DNA from: Phialocephala subalpina
Lineage: Eukaryota > Ascomycota > Leotiomycetes > Helotiales > Mollisiaceae
Direction: 5' to 3'
Assembly (NCBI GenBank): GCA_900073065.1
Contig: FJOG01000006.1
Coordinates: 850,881-914,880 of the forward strand
Length of the DNA stretch: 64,000 nucleotides
Shown: positions 32,701 through 43,394 of the stretch, in pieces
How the letters are laid out: every line of letters starts with the position of its first letter
Numbering within the stretch: position 1 is the stretch's first letter
Made by a program: the position numbers and the translations under genes
The notes under the pieces: generated by a model
What the model was told of the DNA's origin: nothing
What the model saw: the letters and a program-made list of their open reading frames with translations, nothing else
Database searches by the model: none

Positions 32701-33141
32701 AGTCGAAAACTGCGATTGATACCGTCACTGGTCACTTTACCGATAACAAGGATAGCAAGGTTTATATTGGCCAACTACCAATTTCTGCCAATGCTAGGGC
32801 GATCGCAGATGTTATGAATCACTTCAAGAGCAAGGCGAAGGACAAGACTGTTTACTTGTTCGGAGGTAGTGAGACTGAAGGTTCTGTCGTGCATGGTGTT
32901 TATGTTGGCACCGTAAGTCTATCCCCCCCCCCCCTTCACACCGAACACAGCTAACAATGTTCAGGACCATGCGTCCAAGGGCGTCACCGCCGAGCACTGG
33001 GCTGCCGCCGTCTCAGAAGTTGTCGGAGGCCGATCAGGTGGTAAGGAACCTACCCGAACAGGCCAAGGCACCAATCCGGAGAAGATTAAGGAGGCGGTTG
33101 CAGTTGCCGAAAAATGGTTCCAGGAAAAGTTGAAGCTTTGA
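29766..33141 (+). CDS. ALA1: Alanyl-tRNA synthetase, probably dual-targeted
   Basis: Six exons: 29766 (or 29904)..29997, 30145..30290, 30343..30369, 30422..30457, 30510..32912, 32965..33141. From the ATG at 29904 the enzyme has 960 residues, the usual size. Exons 3 and 4 are only 27 and 36 nt, and all joins keep phase: [63 protein letters not shown]. Class II motifs, the editing-domain zinc ligands (HTGTHILNH and CGGTHV) and the C-Ala tail are present. It charges tRNA-Ala in the cytosol. An in-frame ATG at 29766 adds 46 residues rich in Arg/Thr/Ser, almost without acids, resembling a mitochondrial presequence. Confidence 0.93.
32923..32934 (+). repeat. Poly-C run in the last AlaRS intron
   Basis: About 12 consecutive C immediately after the GTAAGTCTAT donor region of the 52-nt last intron; prone to sequencing error. 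Confidence 0.8.
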
Positions 33142-33396
33142 GGAGTTAGTACATACCCTTTTGACGATTCTCTTTTGCTTCGCATGGGAAGATCTCCTTG
33201 GCTGGTGGGTGGCATGTATTGTAGAGGTATAGTCAACTCTAGCGATTGCTATAGATGAAATGTTATGAACACTCATTGCACTCAACTCGTCTTGTTGGCA
33301 ACTGTTCTTGATGTGACAGCGATCTGGGCTGATGCAGAAAAATAGCAAAATGTAAGTTTCCACTCCTCCCGACGAGCAAGTACACAATATCTTAAC

Positions 33397-35400
33397 TTGA
33401 TCAATCGTATCTATGCTAATAAAGCTCATGTGTGTCCCGCTCTGCGTTCAGCCGTCACACAGATGATGCTCCAAGCCACAGCGATGCTGGTAAGTGCAGC
33501 AGACGAATCACCGTCGGAAGATACAATCCAATTGGAATTCGCCGCGAGATACAAAGCGTTATCTCTCAGTTTCGAAATTGTCAGCCGCATTCCATTTTCA
33601 ACGCTAATCGGCGGTCTCCCTGAAAACATCCAGAGTGTCGAAAGTTTTATACGACATCCGGACACAGGAAGCGTGACTGCTTGCAAGATAGCCCAAATAC
33701 CATGGCCTTGATAGTCAGAAACTCAGCACTCGACATAGGACCCGTGTCTTCTGACCGGAACCCCGAATCATTGTCGGAACCATACGGACTATTGACGAAA
33801 CTCTGGACAACAGAAAGACCGACACGACAATACGTCATACCATCTTACAAAGACTATGAACGATCTAATGTCCAGCTCGATCAGAAGCAAGAACCACCGG
33901 ATCCCATAGTCGAACTCCAGAGTATCCTTCGCCGCGTCAAAGATCTGGCACCCAATGGTTTATCAGCTTGGATCCATGATCGACCTAGCGGATTGGAGGA
34001 AACTAGTTATAGGAATGGGATACGGTAGTCCCATTGTGATATCTCGTTCACTTCGGCGTAAGGACCCATACCTTTCTGCTCCTCTGAAGAATAAATACCT
34101 CCACGAGCCCGAAAATAGTAAAGGAGCCTATATCTCGATATCTATTCTCGACCCCGCTATAACGATTGAGCGTCATCACGGGAGATACCATATTGCAGCT
34201 AGATTCAACTTCGAGACCACTATTCTCCAGTACGACACTCAGCAAAGGCAAGCTCCCCAATGAAATGTCAAATGTTGCTGAAAGTGAACCCAATATAAAC
34301 GTTTCTTCCAAGATATCTGCCTTCAACATATGAGCGATGAGAAAGAGGAAAACCTTGTCCTGAAGCCGGAGTCTGATGCTACGTCAAATTCACCGTGACG
34401 AGGAATTCCACTACAACAACTTCAGGCAATGTCGGCTTGACAGCATCCCAGACGCCTTCTGCGAATGTTTCGCTAGGCATATCCCGTGCTAATCAGTTGA
34501 CCGTGGAATATGCGATCAACACGTGGAGTGTGAGCGCCCACCACGTTCATGAAGGTCAGTATTTGTTTCAGGTTTTGACTCCTTGCTGACTACCAGCTAA
34601 AACAAATTGATTATAACATCTTCAACGGACAGAGAGGAAACGTCAAGATCGAAGAGCAGAAGAGAGACATTCGAGAGCAAGATAGGAAAACAAGCCTCAG
34701 TCGATCCTCGATTTACCCCAGATAGCAAAATCGCACCGTATCAATGGTTCTGGGCAGGAAACCATACAGAAACAGGGGTACTGACACCGGATCTGAAGCA
34801 CACTGTCAAGCGACACATCGTCGTCAAGCGCGTCATATCTTTAGAAGATTTCCCTAAAGCCCTTTTACGGTCTTCAAGAATCGTACAAGAAGCACTGAAT
34901 GTAGAAGAGGAACTTCTGAAGGCAGGGGTTCTTGGGCAACCTGCAAATAGCCATCAAGGATTTGAGGACAGCTCGAGAGAAGGCTGAGAAGCATATTTTG
35001 TCAGAGTCGGAGGAATATTTTGATATGTTAGGTCGTGTTTTCAAGTTCAACTTCCGTATCATTGTAAGATGAATCAAGTTCTGCTGTTTTGAGAACTTGC
35101 TCATCAGTCTAGGCTAGAGTAAGGAGACGACATGGACGCCTGCACCGACTCTTCCTCCTCAGCGCGAACAAACTCAAGAGCCGACTTCTAGCTCCAATTT
35201 ACGAGCAGGCGTTCGATCTTCGATTCGCCCCAAATTTCGAGAACATTGCCAAGATTCCAGGGGACGATACAGAGGACATAACGGCGATGCTGAATAGCAT
35301 TAAACAAAAGGCAAGACGATATCAGATAGTCGAGCTAGCGTTCCGTGCTAACATAAGTAGTATGATGGAAATTGGATCAACTACAAGGGAATAATGTCGC
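33397..35400 (+). pseudogene. Decayed protein-coding gene of unknown family
   Basis: Consecutive plus-strand frames look protein-like but switch repeatedly. They include 33397-33711; 33681-34028 (SILRRVKDLAPNGLSAWIHD); 33955-34263 (AYISISILDPAITIE); 34395-34589 (LTVEYAINTWSVSAHH); 34607 onward (DLKHTVKRHIVVKRVISLEDFPKALL, NVEEELLKAG); a shifted stretch near 34935-35065 (IKDLRTAREKAEKHIL); and 35140-35390 (LLAPIYEQAFDLRFAPNFE). Some joins could be introns (GTAAGATGAATC near 35067), but several are not flanked by splice signals, and stops interrupt most frames. No domain is recognised. It lies between AlaRS and the gene-poor region before SPA2, so this may be a remnant of an accessory gene. Confidence 0.5.
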
Positions 35401-36785
35401 TGAAGTTAGAACGGAGGTTGTGCGTGATTCTGTGCGAGAACGGACTGTTTTCCAAACCCCTCGTCGATCTCGAGCACGTAACGTGAATTTTGATGACGAT
35501 GAGTACGAAGTCTACATCCAAGGTTGACACATCATATTACTATGGCGATGGATTACTAGACGAAGAGGTTCAGCTTGACGGTTTGGGAAGTTAGCAATAA
35601 GGTAGGTGCGACTGTACAAGCACAAGGATTAATCGACTCAACATCACGACGTGAACGAGGAAAAGACGAGCATTAAATCATGCTGAACAGCACGAGAGAC
35701 CGAGCCAGACGTTCGAGTCTTACTTGATCTCTGATTTGGTTTGAACATTCACTCTCTGTTGGCTGCCCTTCTTCAGTAGATTGGCTGCGAAGTTGTGACC
35801 ATATCGCCACTGGTTGCAAGCGATTTGATCTTGACCGAGCTCAAGCGACCTATCCAAGTATATAAGCCATGGCAATGTCTCTTCGACGAAGCTTCCTTCA
35901 CCAGCACTAATCAACGAATGAGAAGAAGTCCATGGCGGCTCTTCTCGGCTGCGAGACCAAAGAATGTCGTCCGCTCCCAACTTCTTGACTGCTAGGATCC
36001 CTGCATAATGTCGAAGGCTCTCGGGATTCTTGTTTCACATGTGTGCTTCTTGTAGTACTACTGGTGTGATGTTATTGCTGTCAACGAAACTTCATTGTCA
36101 ATCGGAGAGTGACTCCAGACTGCCTTGTCATCATTCAAAAATCTACGATCCAAATCTTGATCCTCGGACGTTTGACTTCCTCGTTTGCTTCGTCGTGTTT
36201 TGTTCTCTTATCTTGTCGTGTTCTTCATGTTTTGATAAATCGGTTTCTCCGTCACTTTTCCTCAGAATCTCCTTAAAAGTTTGAATAATGACTTTCTGAA
36301 TTTCGTCTCGATTTTCTGCCTGCAAGGTTTGGTTAGTTGTCACTTGACAAATAGTCTTGCCTTTCTCCTCATAATGCAAATCGCGAGACAAAATAAAGGT
36401 CTTGCCTATGCATGTGCTAAAGTAATGGCATGCGTCAGAAGTCGTGGTCGATGCTTGGCGAAGCTGAATGGAAGGCAAACTAGAGGAAAGTAAATCTTTA
36501 GGTCTCGCAACAACTCTTGCGATTCTAGGAAGCATTAGCAAAGAAGTCTCACTCAATATCGATATGACGGGTAGTGTACAGCTTATCCATGCAAACGAAA
36601 CAACGTAACTCAAACTTTCTCTCTATTCTCTACCAAGGAGCAAAGTCTGCCCCACTAGAGATTTCCCTTGAAAACCTTACTATCGATCTCCCAGCTCAAA
36701 CCACCTCTCCTACTACATTTTTGACAAGCAACGAGATCGCTGCTCCTGAACTCCCCGTCAATCTCTAACACATTCATCAATCGAT
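35401..36785. other. Gene-poor region, no supported gene
   Basis: The longest frame is 156 codons (36143-36613, minus); it has no motif. Probably non-coding or decayed DNA continuing from the upstream relic. Confidence 0.35.
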
Positions 36786-37283
36786 ATGCCGTCCACCACA
36801 AATCCCACTGCCGCGAAGCCTCTACCTCTTCCACCGGCTTCTCGGCTGTCCAATCCGTCTTCCCAAGATCCTACGGAGTCCACGGCCGCAACGACAGGAA
36901 GGCATTCGTCGACATTCAGATGGATCAACACTCTCCGTGCCTGGCCTCCCGCTGCCCGCTGGTCCCGGACGCTCTCTACCTGGCGGGACAGTATGTATAC
37001 AGTCCGCGAAGCATCGGGCAAAGGAGCGCACTATCTCCTCGGTGTTCCTTCATGATACCTTGAAATCGGAAGGCAAGTCCTAGTGCTCTCGAAAACACCC
37101 AACAAACCTGGGACAACGACCTCTTTGGCGCCAAGACCTACAAGGCTTCTTCATGAGCCATTAGCAAACAGTAGTTATAGGCGTAGCCATGATCGTATCG
37201 CGGTCTCAGTAAGAAGCGGAAAGGGCAAGTTCGAAGAGAGGCCGGGCAGGAAGAGCGAGACGGTGACGGGAGAGCTAGCCTAG
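36786..37283 (+). CDS. Possible small hypothetical protein
   Basis: An open frame from ATG 36786 with a Pro/Ser/Thr-rich start and RWINTLRAWPPAARWSRTLSTWRD reaches a stop at 37055. A possible 42-nt intron (37042-37083, donor GTGTTC, acceptor CCTAG) would join it to a second frame ending at 37283, for 151 residues. The donor is weak, and a different frame after the acceptor (ENTQQTWDNDLFGAKTY) looks equally protein-like. No family recognised; existence and structure uncertain. Confidence 0.25.
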
Positions 37284-38285
37284 TAGTCCATTTGTGGTAT
37301 AAATATCCAAAGCAGTAATTTGGAAAGAGCAACACACCTGGCAGACGCAGTCGACGCCCAACCTGCCCCCAACCGTGGTCGCAGTCCGACTCCGCCGCTC
37401 AAATTGAGGGCGCCTCCTAAATTCCGGGGACATTCTGGACAGGGGTGGCGGCGGAGGAGTGAAACGGGCCGGTGCTTTAGAATGGTGAAGGCAGTCGTGA
37501 TTGAATTGCTATGCATCTCCCGCTTGATTGCCTTCCAGGACTCGATAATTGGCAAGAGGAGGACTAGAAGAGGTCGTGGCGATGAAGGGAGGAGTAGAGG
37601 AGGAAGTATATGAGATAAATAAACAGGGCTGCCCAGACTTCCCTTTAGATCGGACATTTGTATACTTGTCAATGTCCTGAAAAGAGGGGGCCTTCCATGC
37701 AATCACAAGATACTGAATGACTACTAGACCAAACGTTCACTAGAAGATGGATAAATTAGCAGACTCCAACTTCTGCACTGGGAACCGAGAATCACAAAGC
37801 AGCAATTCCTCACAAGCCAACGAACAATCAAGCACCATTCAACCTCCTACATTCTCCTGACTATCATTCCGCTCCGCCCTATGTACTATCCTCCCGCCGT
37901 AACATGATTACACAGCCAAGTATGCCCTTCCACCCCTTCCGCTCCGCGCAAGTATGCATCTCAGCATTCATCATTCATACGTCAAGCCTCGCCAAATGGC
38001 TATAGCAAAAATAGAAAGAACCCTATGTCCTTATACCGAAGAAGTAATCAATTGCAACGAAAGACAAAAGTTGCCAGCCCAATCATGCATGCCATATACG
38101 CCATGTGTGCCTTCATGCCATCCATACTCATGCTGCATGTCATGTAAGGTATCAAGTATCAAAAAGGACTCATCCGTAAACCCCGATTGTTCGTGGTGAA
38201 AAGGGAGATTACACCTCCCGCGAAAGTTCAACGCTATGCCAAAGAACATGAAAAGTAAAAAGAATCTCGTCAAGTTGGACTTTCA
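37284..38285. other. Intergenic, 3' side of SPA2
   Basis: Overlapping frames on both strands at 37280-37702 without motifs; otherwise the 3' flank of SPA2. Confidence 0.4.
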
Positions 38286-41228
38286 TCATGAGAAATCGTC
38301 ATCTCCGCCTCGGTTTTGGTCTCCATCCATTATGTCCACTCTCAGCACCAACTCTTTGGTTTCTCGGGCGATCTCGAATGCAATGGGTGGTAGTGATTGG
38401 TTCCAAGCTCTCCATTGTCGGTCACCTTCGTCGTCATCTCGGCCTTCGTCTGCAATGGCTCTGCCCGTTTGACCGGCTTCCACCATGCGCTCTCTGAGTG
38501 TCGACAATTTCCTGACAATTGGTTCGCTTTGATTTCTTAATGACGGGGACGAAGACATGGCCGATTCCGTTGATTGTACAACTGTCCCAATGACATCCGC
38601 AATGGCGTTAATCTGCGTTTCAATGGCAGTGATTCCCGCTTCTGAACGGATCGAGGATACGAGCGATTGGATGTTCTGCACCAACAAAGCTGTCTGGTCT
38701 TCGAGATATATCTTGAGTTCCTCGACTTCGCTGTCTTGAGTTCGAATGCCAAAGCCAACGCCCATTGGCGTTGCAGGTAAATTCTTGTTCCCATTCAGAA
38801 AGCTGTTGCCGTTCGCAGCGCCTCTAGACATCGACCGTTGCCGTCCCGCCCACGATTCCTTGCCAGAGCTCATTGGGCGCAGAGTAGATTCCCGAGGAGA
38901 GTTGATCGGGCTGTACATGGATGAATCGGCGCTGATACGGCCATTACGGAGACCTTGGAAAGGAGGCGGCTTGTTGTCTTGCTGCTGGACTTGTACTGGA
39001 AGTGGACTTCGGACAGGGAAGAATCCGGTAGTGTCGACAGGCTCGAGATTTCCATCGTCATCATCGTCCAGCTCGCCAGCTGGCGTAGGGCGAATCTTGA
39101 CTGTTCGTACAAGCTCGACAACAGCTGTTGTCAGGTGTGAAGCTGCTGCATCGAGCAAGGATACTGGCGATAGGCCATTTGCAGAGGCGTAGTTCTTCGA
39201 TGCTGTGATCAGATTGTTGGCCGTTGCCGACACTCTTGACTTCAGCTTTGCCTGTTGCTGAGCTAGTTCCTCGTTTGCCACTGGCGCCTCATCGATATCT
39301 TGCGTGATTGTCCGTACATTGACCACCACTGCTTTCATGAATTCAATGACTCTTAGTGGCTCGTCCGTACGTGCTATCCTTAGAAGCTCGTCAATTGAGA
39401 TCTGGAATTTAGTGACATGGACATCCTTCACAGTCCCGTCTGGCGAAGTGAAACCGCTATCCTTGGCGAATTTCGCGGCATCCTGCTGAATCTGAAGACC
39501 AATTGAAGAAGCCCGGAGACTACGGAGCTGCGTCTTTGTTCTAGCATACCGATTCCTCCAGTCCTTGACTTCCTCTTCCAATTTGTTGACAGTGTTGGAA
39601 AGCTGCTCTTCCCTCTCGTAGGATTGGCTACTCCGCTCTGACAGTATCCGCATCTCCCTGAGGAATTCCTGAGCTTCTCTTCGGACCTCATCTGTGACCC
39701 TTTGCTGCTCTCTTAAGTCTGACCTCAACTCTTCATTCTCCCGTTCCAGTTCCGGATCTGCGTCCATGCTTCTTGAGGCTCCTGCCGATGCCGCTGCCGC
39801 TGCTCGAAGCTCTTCAATCTGAGAGCGCAGGTCTCTTTCTGTGCTCGCTTGAGAGCCTCGCACACGATCCAATTCTGATTGGAGCGTATCATTGAGATTC
39901 TGAGCGTCCGCAAGTTGGTTTTCCAGCCGACTCTTCATATCGTCCCACTCCTTCTTCTCCATATTCGCTGCAGATGCTCGACTCCTCTCACCATCCAGAA
40001 CATTGTTCAATTCGTCATCTTTCTGCTTCAGATTGTCCTCCATAGCATCCAGTTTCTCTCGCAACTCTGCAACCTGGGATTGATAGTCGTCGATGAGTTT
40101 CTTGTCCGTCTTGGAACTATGATCAGTAATGATAGCAGATGGCGTTCCAAAGAAACTTACCTCAGAGCCTCCAGAACTTTTCTTGCTTTCCCGATTCCGA
40201 GCAGCTCCTTCTAGACCAAAAGCATCTCCATCATCGTCATCATTATCCTCTCCTCCAGTCTCGTCATCCTCAACCATGGTACTCTTATTAGGAACAATTG
40301 TATTGCTCTGAAACGTCTTTGGCGTAGGCCTACCAAAATCTCCAGGTGGAATTCCAGGTGAAGGTGGTATGCCGAGTCCTCCTCCATTCATTGGTGGCCT
40401 TGGCCCATTTCGTGATTCGCTTCGTATGGAGTATCCTGCTATCGAACTGGTATCTGATGGGCGGCGCATACGCGGCGGCATCCCATTGACAGGAGTTCCA
40501 TTGCCATTTCTGCTAGGCGGACCTCGCACAGAGGCTGGACTACCTATTCTACTTATATCGCCAGCTGCGAATCGTGGAAACCTCCGCTCTAATTCGTAGA
40601 AAACATCTGTTGCCAGGTCGCGGAATCTGGGAGGAGGTAAGGTTGAGAGCTTTTGTCTGGCTTGGTTTCGCTTTGGGTGGAAGTTGTCCTTTGGCAAGAG
40701 AAATGACGGAGGTCCTCCTTCTGGTGCATTTCCATTTGGTGTTCTCCTCCCACTTTGTTGTCTTCGCAGTAATTCATCAAAGACATCCGTACTCAGTTCT
40801 TGAAATTGAACCGGGGACAACCGTAATAACTTGTCTCGCGCTCTATTCGGCCTGGCACCCTTCTCGTCCCGCAACGAGGCTGCAAGATATCGTTTCAGCG
40901 CAACATAGTGTGATGATAATGTATCCTCGAATTGCTCGTCCTTCTTACTCCTTCCACTCTCGCTCTGCGCATATAAGCCGGTACCAACACTTGACCGCGC
41001 GATCGAGGCTGGCGGCGAAGGACCACCAGGACTGGTATTTGATGAGCCCCTAGGGGGAAATCCGCCATTCATGATGCTGTTCGATCCACTTGATATTGGC
41101 GGTGAAGCTAGCTGTCCGCGGGAATTTGGATTGGGAGAAAAGGACGAATCGTTATCGTATTTCGAAATACCGGACCATTCGCTGTCTCCTACAGAAACAG
41201 GTGACAGAGGGCCATTTCGGCCATTCAT
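38286..41228 (-). CDS. SPA2: Spa2-like polarisome scaffold
   Basis: Single open frame. The start is set at MNGRNGPLSPVS (41228), giving 980 residues; an in-frame ATG at 41330 would add 34. The N-terminal disordered region is followed by two Spa2-homology (GIT-type SHD) repeats at roughly residues 125-215: DKLLRLSPVQFQELSTDVFDEL and QKLSTLPPPRFRDLATDVFYEL. A long coiled coil follows at about 375-590, then the C-terminal conserved region (FQISIDELLRIARTDEPLRVIEFMK) and a final helical domain. Spa2 sits at hyphal tips and bridges formin, Bud6 and MAPK components for polarised growth. A GTAAGT at about residue 360 may mark an intron; only an acceptor giving 51 nt would keep the frame. Confidence 0.92.
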   Translation of the reverse strand: MNGRNGPLSPVSVGDSEWSGISKYDNDSSFSPNPNSRGQLASPPISSGSNSIMNGGFPPRGSSNTSPGGPSPPASIARSSVGTGLYAQSESGRSKKDEQFEDTLSSHYVALKRYLAASLRDEKGARPNRARDKLLRLSPVQFQELSTDVFDELLRRQQSGRRTPNGNAPEGGPPSFLLPKDNFHPKRNQARQKLSTLPPPRFRDLATDVFYELERRFPRFAAGDISRIGSPASVRGPPSRNGNGTPVNGMPPRMRRPSDTSSIAGYSIRSESRNGPRPPMNGGGLGIPPSPGIPPGDFGRPTPKTFQSNTIVPNKSTMVEDDETGGEDNDDDDGDAFGLEGAARNRESKKSSGGSEVSFFGTPSAIITDHSSKTDKKLIDDYQSQVAELREKLDAMEDNLKQKDDELNNVLDGERSRASAANMEKKEWDDMKSRLENQLADAQNLNDTLQSELDRVRGSQASTERDLRSQIEELRAAAAASAGASRSMDADPELERENEELRSDLREQQRVTDEVRREAQEFLREMRILSERSSQSYEREEQLSNTVNKLEEEVKDWRNRYARTKTQLRSLRASSIGLQIQQDAAKFAKDSGFTSPDGTVKDVHVTKFQISIDELLRIARTDEPLRVIEFMKAVVVNVRTITQDIDEAPVANEELAQQQAKLKSRVSATANNLITASKNYASANGLSPVSLLDAAASHLTTAVVELVRTVKIRPTPAGELDDDDDGNLEPVDTTGFFPVRSPLPVQVQQQDNKPPPFQGLRNGRISADSSMYSPINSPRESTLRPMSSGKESWAGRQRSMSRGAANGNSFLNGNKNLPATPMGVGFGIRTQDSEVEELKIYLEDQTALLVQNIQSLVSSIRSEAGITAIETQINAIADVIGTVVQSTESAMSSSPSLRNQSEPIVRKLSTLRERMVEAGQTGRAIADEGRDDDEGDRQWRAWNQSLPPIAFEIARETKELVLRVDIMDGDQNRGGDDDFS

Positions 41229-42565
41229 CTTAGGCGCTGTTGAGATATGTAGTGGCTGACTCCTTGGAGCGACTGCACTCCTCCGCAATCCTCGATTTAT
41301 CGAATGTGACCGAACCCTCACAACGTTCACCAGAACTCGAAGAAGAATCGTAAGTTATTCCGAAGAACCGTACAGAAAACTGCCTCAGAGTGCAACGAGT
41401 TGAGCTCGTGAAACGTCGTGGAATGGCAGGGTTATCAAAGCGAGCGCGACAGCGGTTCGCTCCTTCAAAAAGCGTGTCTGAGATGGTACGAAGAACGTGA
41501 TTATTATTATTATAGTCGTGACGACTGGTAAGGACCGTGACTGTGATGCTGCACAGTTGACAATGACGTTGAAGCGGAGAGAAATCTCGAGGAGGGCGTC
41601 GAAGTTCAGCTGGAAATTTCCCTGACCCCTTTGTTGGCGCCGTCGAGGTTCGCAGCGGCGTTTACTAGGTGCAGCGGCCAGGGATGAAAGGTGCTGTATC
41701 GATAAGCTTAGAGTTTTCCCCGAGCAGTGAAGCTTTAGGAACTCGCAAAGGATCCGTCCGAGAGTTGTTGATCCTGATCAAAGGAAAGAGCGACGATGGA
41801 AGAAAAATCACAAACAATTAGACTTCGGATGAAGACGAACGAACGTTTTGGGCACATCGCCCAGATTTGAAGTCGACATTTACAATTTTACATCCCCAAA
41901 CCCAAGGCACAATCGCTTCAGGGGTAGGGAAATTTAGTTCCAAAGAGGGAGTCGCACCGCCGGGGCTATGATTGGGCTAGAAGGGTCAAGCATTGCGATT
42001 CATCTCACTTACCAAAGCCGAATTGTGCTCTCTTGCGAGCCATGACGACGGCGAACTTTTCAATACAAGACAATCTGAATTTGTTTCCCGCCAGTCACCG
42101 TTGTGGAGGCTCGTGACAGCAACTTGGCAGGACCTGCTGTCTCTGAAGCTTGACGGGGTTGTTGCTTGCTCGCCTGGACTTCTGGAATTTTGGAACATCG
42201 AGCCAAGCGTCGAATCTAGCCGCTCACCGCTGAGACTTCATCCCCCTGAATCCCAATCTCCAGGGATGGTCCGCTGGGGATAGGCCCACTTCATCCGCGT
42301 GGCGGGTTGCCAAAATGTTCGTAGCCCTATGCAAAATGTGGACGAGACATTATGATACCGTACCTTCGGCATAAAAGCTTTCCTGATAACTCAAAACATT
42401 CATTTATCCGCCTCACAGCCTCATGCCCGCCTAATCGAGGCCGAAGAAACACTAGCAAGCTCCTTCATTGAGGAAATGATTCCTATTGTAGATGATCCTC
42501 AAACGCCTTGATATGGGTATCCCGGTCCATCAACGCCAACCATACCTTAAACCCATGTGCAATGC
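41229..42565. other. Intergenic between SPA2 and SSU72
   Basis: SPA2 promoter and leader region on the left, with a short ATT repeat (about 41500-41514). A 96-codon frame at 41993-42283 has no recognised content. Confidence 0.4.
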
Positions 42566-43394
42566 TCAAAACCATGCCAACGTCCATACCGCTGGTAGAT
42601 TTGGCCATCTCTCTTGCCATTCTCCTATAATTTCCGGCACTCTCTCATCAAAGCCAGCTCGACTGGCGGCATTACCACTGTCGAAGCCTGATGGGTTCGC
42701 TTCCCTCTCCTCTGCTGCTGCTTTGTTGAGAGAATCCGCCAGATCCAGGATTCCCCTGCCACCGATCAGAGCTTCCTCATGATTATCCTTGATGTCGACA
42801 TTAATGACGTGCACAGGGCGGTTCAAAGGTGACCCTCGCTCCATCAGGTTATCGATCACTGCATCCCAGCATCTCTCCTCGCATGTAATGACCACATCCA
42901 CAACTCCACCCTCAAGTCCTTCAGCACCTCGATCTGTGTTATGCTCAAGTCTGGGGGCGCCGACCTGCCAGTCCTGCCATCTCTCTGGTCCCCACTTCAC
43001 GCCTCTGTTCCTTTCCAGCATATTTAACAACCCATTTGCGCGGTACAATCGCGGGTCTTTTGACTCAAGCTCCTTGTACATACTGTCGTATGAGGTCTTG
43101 TTGAATTGATACACATTCGGTTTGTCAATGGACGGGCCTGGAAGTCGTACTAGAGATCCTGTGCCGAATGAGATGACTGGGTAATGTGCGGCTGCGAGTC
43201 GGAGATGTGATTCCATAGATCTGGGAGCGAATACAGTCAGCTTTGCTTGCTGTTGAGGTTCTAGGAATAGCTACGAACCTGTTCTGGTTGCTTGCACATA
43301 CCGTACAGAACTTGAGCTTGAATCCTCCCGGGTCCTGGCGTTCCCCATTAGAGATACCATTTGCGGCGCCTGCCTGAGTTTGTGGTTGGGCCAT
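42566..43394 (-). CDS. SSU72: Ssu72, RNA polymerase II CTD phosphatase
   Basis: Two exons, complement(42566..43220, 43279..43394), give 256 residues. The 58-nt intron falls inside the active-site codons and restores [17 protein letters not shown], the low-molecular-weight-phosphatase CX5R loop. Further family motifs are [80 protein letters not shown] and the terminal LAWF. Ssu72 dephosphorylates Ser5/Ser7 of the Pol II C-terminal domain and is part of the cleavage and polyadenylation factor. A short Gln/Ala/Gly-rich N-terminal extension precedes the conserved core. Start at MAQPQTQ is preferred over the upstream in-frame Met at 43448. Confidence 0.95.

Noticed and set aside
36143..36613. 156-codon minus-strand frame
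   Set aside because: No recognisable motif, no supporting neighbours, and it overlaps other random frames in a gene-poor region.
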